NCBI GenBank assembly: GCA_021850835.1
Contig: JAJZKS010000049.1
Location: forward strand, 1-9,479
Direction: 5' to 3'
Source of the DNA: Thermoplasmata archaeon
GTDB lineage: Archaea > Thermoplasmatota > Thermoplasmata > Thermoplasmatales > Thermoplasmataceae
Length of the DNA stretch: 9,479 bases
Both the position numbers and the translations under genes were made by a program. The notes beneath the pieces are model-generated. The model saw only the letters and a program-made list of their open reading frames with translations, was not told the origin of the DNA and did not search any database. Each line of letters opens with the position of its first letter. The first letter of the stretch is position 1. This document shows positions 6,431-9,479 of this stretch, one piece after another.

Positions 6431-6600
6431 GTTGTGCAACATCCTGAAGGTTTAAGCATTAACGGTAGTAAGCTTCGTTCCGCATTCCCATGTGAAACAT
6501 TCCTCCCTGCATCCATTTTCCCGAAACCCCTTTTCGTGAATTAAACGCATTGCCTTTTAGAGGACGAGTCGTAATTTTTGAAAATCAGCACCCTTGAAAG

Positions 6601-6612
6601 TTTTATTTTAAT
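6601..6612 (+). promoter_or_regulatory. TATA box of the formate-THF ligase gene
   Basis: TTTTATTTTAAT preceded by the purine-rich GAAAG (a possible BRE) is centred about 40 bases before the ATG at 6646, placing the transcription start near 6632 with a leader of about 14 bases. GGGATG shortly before the start could serve as a weak ribosome-binding site. The rest of the 6431-6645 spacer shows only short hairpins (for example CGAAA/TTTCG at 6522-6536) and no supportable gene. Confidence 0.5.
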
Positions 6613-6645
6613 TGCTTTCCTTACAGATATGCTGGGATGTTCTAA

Positions 6646-8286
6646 ATGGCTACAAAAGATCTCATGGATATTTCTGAAATTGCTTCCAAGCTGGGACTGT
6701 CTGAGAATGAGTTTGAAAAATATGGAAATTACATGGCCAAGGTTTCCCTGGACGTGCTGAAAAGAGTACAGAACAAGAAGAGGGGAAAACTGATCCTTGT
6801 CACCGCCATGAACCCTACCAAGGAAGGCGAGGGAAAGACCACCACAACTATAGGGCTAGGACAGGCATTTGGAAGGCTCGGCAAGAAAACTGTGATAGCC
6901 CTCAGGGAACCATCGCTCGGTCCATGCTTCGGCGTTAAGGGCGGAGCAACCGGTGGCGGGAAATCCAAGGTCGAGCCAAGCGACAACATCAACCTCTCAT
7001 TCACGGGGGACTTTCCGGCAGTTACAGCTGCACACAATCTCCTTTCGGCAATGATCAACAACCACATATACCATGGAAACAAGCTCAGAATTGACCCAAG
7101 AAGAGTGCTGTTCCCAAGGGCAATCGACATGAACGACCGTTCCCTCAGGGAGATTATTGTTGGATCAGGCAACTCAGATACTGGCGTAATGATGAAGGAT
7201 AAGTTTGTGATTACCCCTGCCTCTGAAGTCATGGCAATAATGGGCCTTTCATCCGGATATTCTGACATGAAGGCAAGGCTCTCCAAAATTCTTGTGGGAT
7301 ACAATTACGAGGGCAAGCCCGTGTTTGCCGGTGACATAAAGGCGGAAGGTGCAATGGCTGCTCTTCTAAGGGACACGATCAAGCCAAACATTGTCCAGAC
7401 AACAGAAGGCGTTCCAGCATTCATCCATATTGGACCGTTCGGCAATATCGCACATGGGACTTCCAGCATAATAGCAGACCGCATGGCGCTTGGCCTTGCG
7501 GATTATGTCTTGACGGAAGCCGGCTTCGGTTCTGAGCTTGGCGGCCAGAAGTTCCTCGACATGGTTTCTGTGATCGGCGACCTGCCCATCGATGCCATAG
7601 TGCTGGTTGCCACCATAAGGTCAATGAAACTCAACGGCGGCGCAAAGGACTCCTCCAAGGAAGACGTTGCAGCCTTGGAAAGGGGGGCCCAGAATGTCCT
7701 CAAGCACGTGGACAGCCTCAGGAACTACGGCTTTGAGCCTGTAGTGGCACTGAACAGGTTCCCGTCGGATTCCCCTGCAGAAATAAAGAGAATTGAGGAA
7801 ATCCTCGGAGAAAAGAAGGTCACCTGGTCCCTATCTGAAGTGTTCGCAAAAGGCGGTGAGGGAGGCAAGGACCTGGCAGAAAAGGTTCTCAAGGCGCTGG
7901 ACAACACATACGCCATAAAGAGGACATACAATGCTAGTGACCCAGTGAGGGATAAAATTGTTGCAATCGCAAAGAAAGTCTATGGCGCATCCGAAGTTAT
8001 TTTCGAGAAGAAAGCCGAGAGGGACCTGAAGAACATTGAATCAATGGGCCTTGGAAAAATGCATGTATGCATGGCAAAGACCCAGTACAGCGTTACTGAT
8101 GATCCTAAGCTCATGGGCTGGCCAAAAGGCTTCACGGTCACAGTAAAATCTGTCAGCATCTCATCAGGGGCAGGATTCGCAGTGCCCATGCTTGGTGACA
8201 TCATGACCATGCCAGGCCTTCCAACAGCACCTGCAGCCGAGGGCGTGGACCTGACAGATGATGGCGAGATTACAGGGCTGTTCTGA
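6646..8286 (+). CDS. fhs: Formate-tetrahydrofolate ligase (10-formyl-THF synthetase)
   Basis: The 546-residue enzyme joins formate to tetrahydrofolate using ATP, giving 10-formyl-THF for purine synthesis and C1 metabolism in the cytosol; a homotetramer is usual. The N-terminus (MDISEIASKLGLSENEFEKYGNY) and AKVSLDVLKR are typical. The ATP-binding loop is MNPTKEGEGKTTTT (55-68). REPSLGP (87-93) precedes the first family signature FGVKGGATGGGK (95-106). The core includes SFTGDFPAVTAAHNLL (118-133), FGNIAHGTSS (265-274) and EAGFGSELGG (291-300). The second signature VATIRSMKLNGG is at 321-332, and the C-terminus carries GFAVPMLGDIMTMPGLP and ends EITGLF. Length is near the usual 555. In signature one, ATGGGKSKV replaces the common bacterial AAGGGYAQV; whether this is a clade feature is untested. 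The ligase implies THF-based rather than methanopterin-only C1 chemistry, as in Thermoplasma-like archaea. It is apparently transcribed alone. Confidence 0.98.
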   Translation: MATKDLMDISEIASKLGLSENEFEKYGNYMAKVSLDVLKRVQNKKRGKLILVTAMNPTKEGEGKTTTTIGLGQAFGRLGKKTVIALREPSLGPCFGVKGGATGGGKSKVEPSDNINLSFTGDFPAVTAAHNLLSAMINNHIYHGNKLRIDPRRVLFPRAIDMNDRSLREIIVGSGNSDTGVMMKDKFVITPASEVMAIMGLSSGYSDMKARLSKILVGYNYEGKPVFAGDIKAEGAMAALLRDTIKPNIVQTTEGVPAFIHIGPFGNIAHGTSSIIADRMALGLADYVLTEAGFGSELGGQKFLDMVSVIGDLPIDAIVLVATIRSMKLNGGAKDSSKEDVAALERGAQNVLKHVDSLRNYGFEPVVALNRFPSDSPAEIKRIEEILGEKKVTWSLSEVFAKGGEGGKDLAEKVLKALDNTYAIKRTYNASDPVRDKIVAIAKKVYGASEVIFEKKAERDLKNIESMGLGKMHVCMAKTQYSVTDDPKLMGWPKGFTVTVKSVSISSGAGFAVPMLGDIMTMPGLPTAPAAEGVDLTDDGEITGLF

Positions 8287-8290
8287 GAGG

Positions 8291-8346
8291 GAATATTTTT
8301 TTCAACTCCCTTTCTCATATGGCTTTCAATTCTTTCTTCCTTTTTT
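8291..8346 (+). terminator. Oligo-T terminator region after fhs
   Basis: A run of seven T (8296-8302) lies ten bases after the fhs stop, and a pyrimidine-rich stretch ends in six T at 8341-8346. AGGGA before and TCCCT after the first T-run could pair weakly. Archaeal RNA polymerase stops at such U-tracts without a strict hairpin, so this is a reasonable terminator call by composition. Confidence 0.5.
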
Positions 8347-8369
8347 AAGGCATAATTATGATCCATTTT

Positions 8370-8394
8370 CTGATAAACTTTTCAGTTTATCCAG
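8370..8394. repeat. Hairpin between fhs and the ArsR-like pseudogene
   Basis: GATAAACT and AGTTTATC (8372-8391) form a perfect eight-base stem with a TTTC loop, extended by CT/AG beyond one bulged C. It lies between two convergent genes, 86 bases after the fhs stop and 22 bases beyond the reconstructed ArsR stop. It may act as a transcript end or RNA-stability element for either side; no long T-run follows it directly. Confidence 0.5.
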
Positions 8395-8412
8395 TTTCTC
8401 ATCCCAGCATAA

Positions 8413-8680
8413 TTAGAAGTACCCGATCCAGTCGACGACTTTCTGGAGAGGCTGTTTTTCCAGCCTGTACATGGTTTCCCTGCCTGCTCTTCTATTCCTG
8501 ACAAGGCCGGCAATCGGACAGGATCATGAGGTGCGTGATGACTGCCGTTCGGCTGATGGTGAAATTATTGGAAATGCCCTTTATGGAAAGCTCTTTCCTG
8601 TTGAGGAGGCAAAGTATGTTCCTCCGGGTAGGGTCCGCCAGTGCTTGGAAGGGATCATGCGAACAGTTCTTCCCCTGCAT
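8413..8680 (-). pseudogene. ArsR-family winged-helix regulator, frameshifted
   Basis: The minus strand encodes an ArsR-type DNA-binding domain that is readable only by changing frame once. From the ATG at 8680 the protein shows DPFQALADPTRRNILCLLN, then ELSIKGISNNFTISRTAVITHLMILSD, the classic helix-turn-helix of this family. The frame then runs into a stop at 8492. Skipping one base near 8512-8513 (a doubled A on the plus strand) restores AGLVRNRRAGRETMYRL, the beta-wing, and EKQPLQKVVDWIGYF with a stop at 8413-8415, giving 88 residues. It appears to be a recently broken or mis-sequenced gene. As written it would yield a 62-residue protein lacking the wing. Its ATG follows the SRPBCC stop directly (TGAATG), so the pair was one operon. 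ArsR-SRPBCC pairs are common, usually with the regulator first. Confidence 0.85.
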
Positions 8681-9069
8681 TCAATCACTGAATCTTGAGG
8701 GAAGCTTCACATGGACAATATTCTCCCAGCCATCATCCATGATCTTCCGTACCGCTGTATATGGCTGGCCAAAGCGGTTTACTTTCCCATCAGGCCATCC
8801 TGAATGTATGAGGGTGAACTCAGTAAAGCCCGGTTCAATTTCCCTGAGCCTGAATGTCAGTTGCCATTCCCGGTCCCAAAGGAAACTCGAGAGGTAGGGG
8901 GGTCAACTTCTGTAACCTTGCATTTAGAATCCCCAAATGGGCCGGAATGGAGGATAAATTCAGTCCCTTTCTCTGCTAAAAGTGTATTCGCCATCCACCA
9001 TGACTCAAGGCCATCTGAGGTAGACACTGTTTTCCACACTTTCTCAATTGGAGCTTTAATAATTACCAC
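8681..9069 (-). pseudogene. SRPBCC / AHSA1-like domain protein, frameshifted
   Basis: The first part reads VIIKAPIEKVWKTVSTSDG, then LESWWMANTLLAEKGTEFIL and CKVTEVDPPTSRVSFGTGN, the usual start of an AHSA1/SRPBCC fold (a small hydrophobic-ligand-binding or Hsp90-activator-like domain). It hits a stop at 8857. A one-base loss near 8866-8869 accounts for this: in the next frame the protein resumes with WQLTFRLREIEPGFTEFTLIHSGWP and ends DDGWENIVHVKLPSRFSD with TGA at 8681-8683. With the base restored the product is 129 residues, normal for the family. The likely start is the GTG at 9069, since GGAG (9079-9082) lies nine bases upstream, but no ATG is available; in-frame codons upstream (PEIVE) also look domain-like, so the start is uncertain. 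The ligand is unknown. The adjacent ArsR-like gene is also broken. Confidence 0.82.
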
Positions 9070-9118
9070 TTCAACTATCTCCGGAAGGGTTTTTGGCGAA
9101 TTTATATCACCCTTTGGT

Positions 9119-9134
9119 GTTATACTATTATAAC
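9119..9134 (-). promoter_or_regulatory. Promoter/operator of the SRPBCC-ArsR pair
   Basis: GTTATA and TATAAC flank a four-base centre, forming an inverted repeat that includes the A/T-rich TATA-like core (minus strand TTATAATAGTATAA). It lies about 50-65 bases before the GTG at 9069, so transcription would start near 9100. An inverted repeat covering box A is a typical way for a repressor to block TBP. Autoregulation by the adjacent ArsR-type protein is an inference. Confidence 0.45.
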
Positions 9135-9297
9135 GGTTGCATGGTGTGGCTTATGAATCGCATCCATTTCACGAAGCACTGATCAGGATAATTCATCAGT
9201 TAAGCCGCCAGATTATAAGGATGCAGTCATGAGTTTCAGTCTGTAGGCATAGGCGGGTAGTAATAACAATCCATAAGGGAATGGCAGCCTGCGACAA

Positions 9298-9308
9298 GGT
9301 TATATTCA
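9298..9308 (+). promoter_or_regulatory. TATA-like box of the P-loop kinase gene
   Basis: GGTTATATTCA is centred about 30 bases before the ATG at 9333, which fits a leaderless or very short-leader transcript. The 9135-9297 spacer before it shows a CTGATCAG palindrome and weak repeats but no gene that I can support. Confidence 0.5.
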
Positions 9309-9332
9309 AAAAGCCGGTTCTACATTGAGGCA

Positions 9333-9479
9333 ATGCATCTTATATTTATCTACGGCCCACCAGCAGCGGGAAAACTCACAATAGCTGAAGAATTGATGAA
9401 GGTTACCGGTTACAAGCTTCTTGATAACAATGCGGCAAATAAGGCGGCCCTTGGGGTTTTCCCATTTGGAACCAGGCCT
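9333..9479 (+). CDS. P-loop small kinase-like ATPase, N-terminal fragment (3' end outside window)
   Basis: The frame opens with ATG at 9333 and stays open to the window edge, giving 49 residues. It starts MHLIFIYGPPAAGKLTIAEEL: a hydrophobic beta strand followed by a Walker A loop GPPAAGKLT (residues 8-16) and a helix. The next part, VTGYKLLDNNAANKAALGVFPFG, follows the layout of a family of small P-loop kinase-like proteins (AAA_33 or shikimate-kinase-like) that often read GPPAVGKLT...GYKLFHNH...FPFG. The usual FHNH segment is replaced by LDNN here, a point worth checking. The substrate is unknown. It is transcribed away from the SRPBCC-ArsR pair. Confidence 0.75.
   Translation, partial: MHLIFIYGPPAAGKLTIAEELMKVTGYKLLDNNAANKAALGVFPFGTRP

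Noticed and set aside
6729..7304. 191-residue minus-strand ORF opposite fhs
   Set aside because: It is a shadow of the highly conserved fhs reading frame; no domain is seen and the start has no promoter or ribosome site.
8471..9133. Plus-strand ORFs of 75, 123 and 109 residues at the right end
   Set aside because: They lie opposite the SRPBCC and ArsR coding sequence, which has clear family motifs on the minus strand; the plus-strand products show no recognisable features.
9170..9205. Possible C/D box sRNA on the minus strand (CTGATGA ... CTGA)
   Set aside because: The interval between the C-like and D-like boxes is about six bases, too short for a guide, and no clear C'/D pair follows.

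Overview
The window looks like a chromosomal segment of an archaeon of the class Thermoplasmata, most likely a Thermoplasmatales relative; genus cannot be fixed from sequence alone. The evidence is an archaeal-type NAC protein, an archaeal class I CCA-adding enzyme, a tRNA gene without encoded CCA, TATA-like boxes roughly 25-33 bases before several start codons (leaderless or short-leader transcripts), heavy use of AGG for arginine and ATA for isoleucine, a sequon-rich surface beta-propeller protein, and a tetrahydrofolate-dependent C1 enzyme as found in Thermoplasma-like archaea.

Layout from left to right. Positions 1-729 hold the C-terminal half of a major facilitator superfamily permease, cut by the window edge. 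Positions 775-2453 form a two-gene unit, nac then cca, joined by an ATGA overlap. Convergent to it is a 64-residue ubiquitin-like sulfur carrier (ThiS/MoaD/SAMP2 type, minus strand) whose last codons overlap the end of cca. Next, also on the minus strand, is a tRNA-Gln(UUG). Positions 3062-5398 encode a secreted or surface-anchored protein with about 14 YVTN-type propeller repeats, an Ig-like domain and a C-terminal membrane anchor. Convergent to it is a cytosolic sulfite-oxidase-like molybdopterin enzyme (5413-6033, minus). This is divergent from a small two-helix membrane protein (6182-6430), and the palindrome-rich spacer between them may control both. Formate-tetrahydrofolate ligase follows (6646-8286).

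The last part (8413-9069, minus) holds an SRPBCC/AHSA1-like gene followed directly by an ArsR-family HTH gene. Each is interrupted by one single-base frameshift, so both appear as pseudogenes (or carry assembly errors), although every other gene is intact. At the right edge (9333-9479) a P-loop small-kinase gene begins and runs out of the window.

Functional themes are co-translational protein handling and tRNA maturation (NAC, CCA addition, a possible U34 thiolation carrier, tRNA-Gln), C1/folate metabolism, molybdenum redox chemistry and cell-surface structure. I saw no CRISPR array, insertion sequence, rRNA or phage gene. No gene-free stretch exceeds 300 bases; the longest gaps (6431-6645 and 9070-9332) hold promoters and little else that I can support. 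The window is mostly ordinary housekeeping sequence. The most unusual points are the doubly frameshifted SRPBCC-ArsR pair with a palindrome over its promoter, the sulfur-carrier/tRNA-Gln/cca neighbourhood, and the two-times-seven-blade, regularly sequon-marked surface protein.
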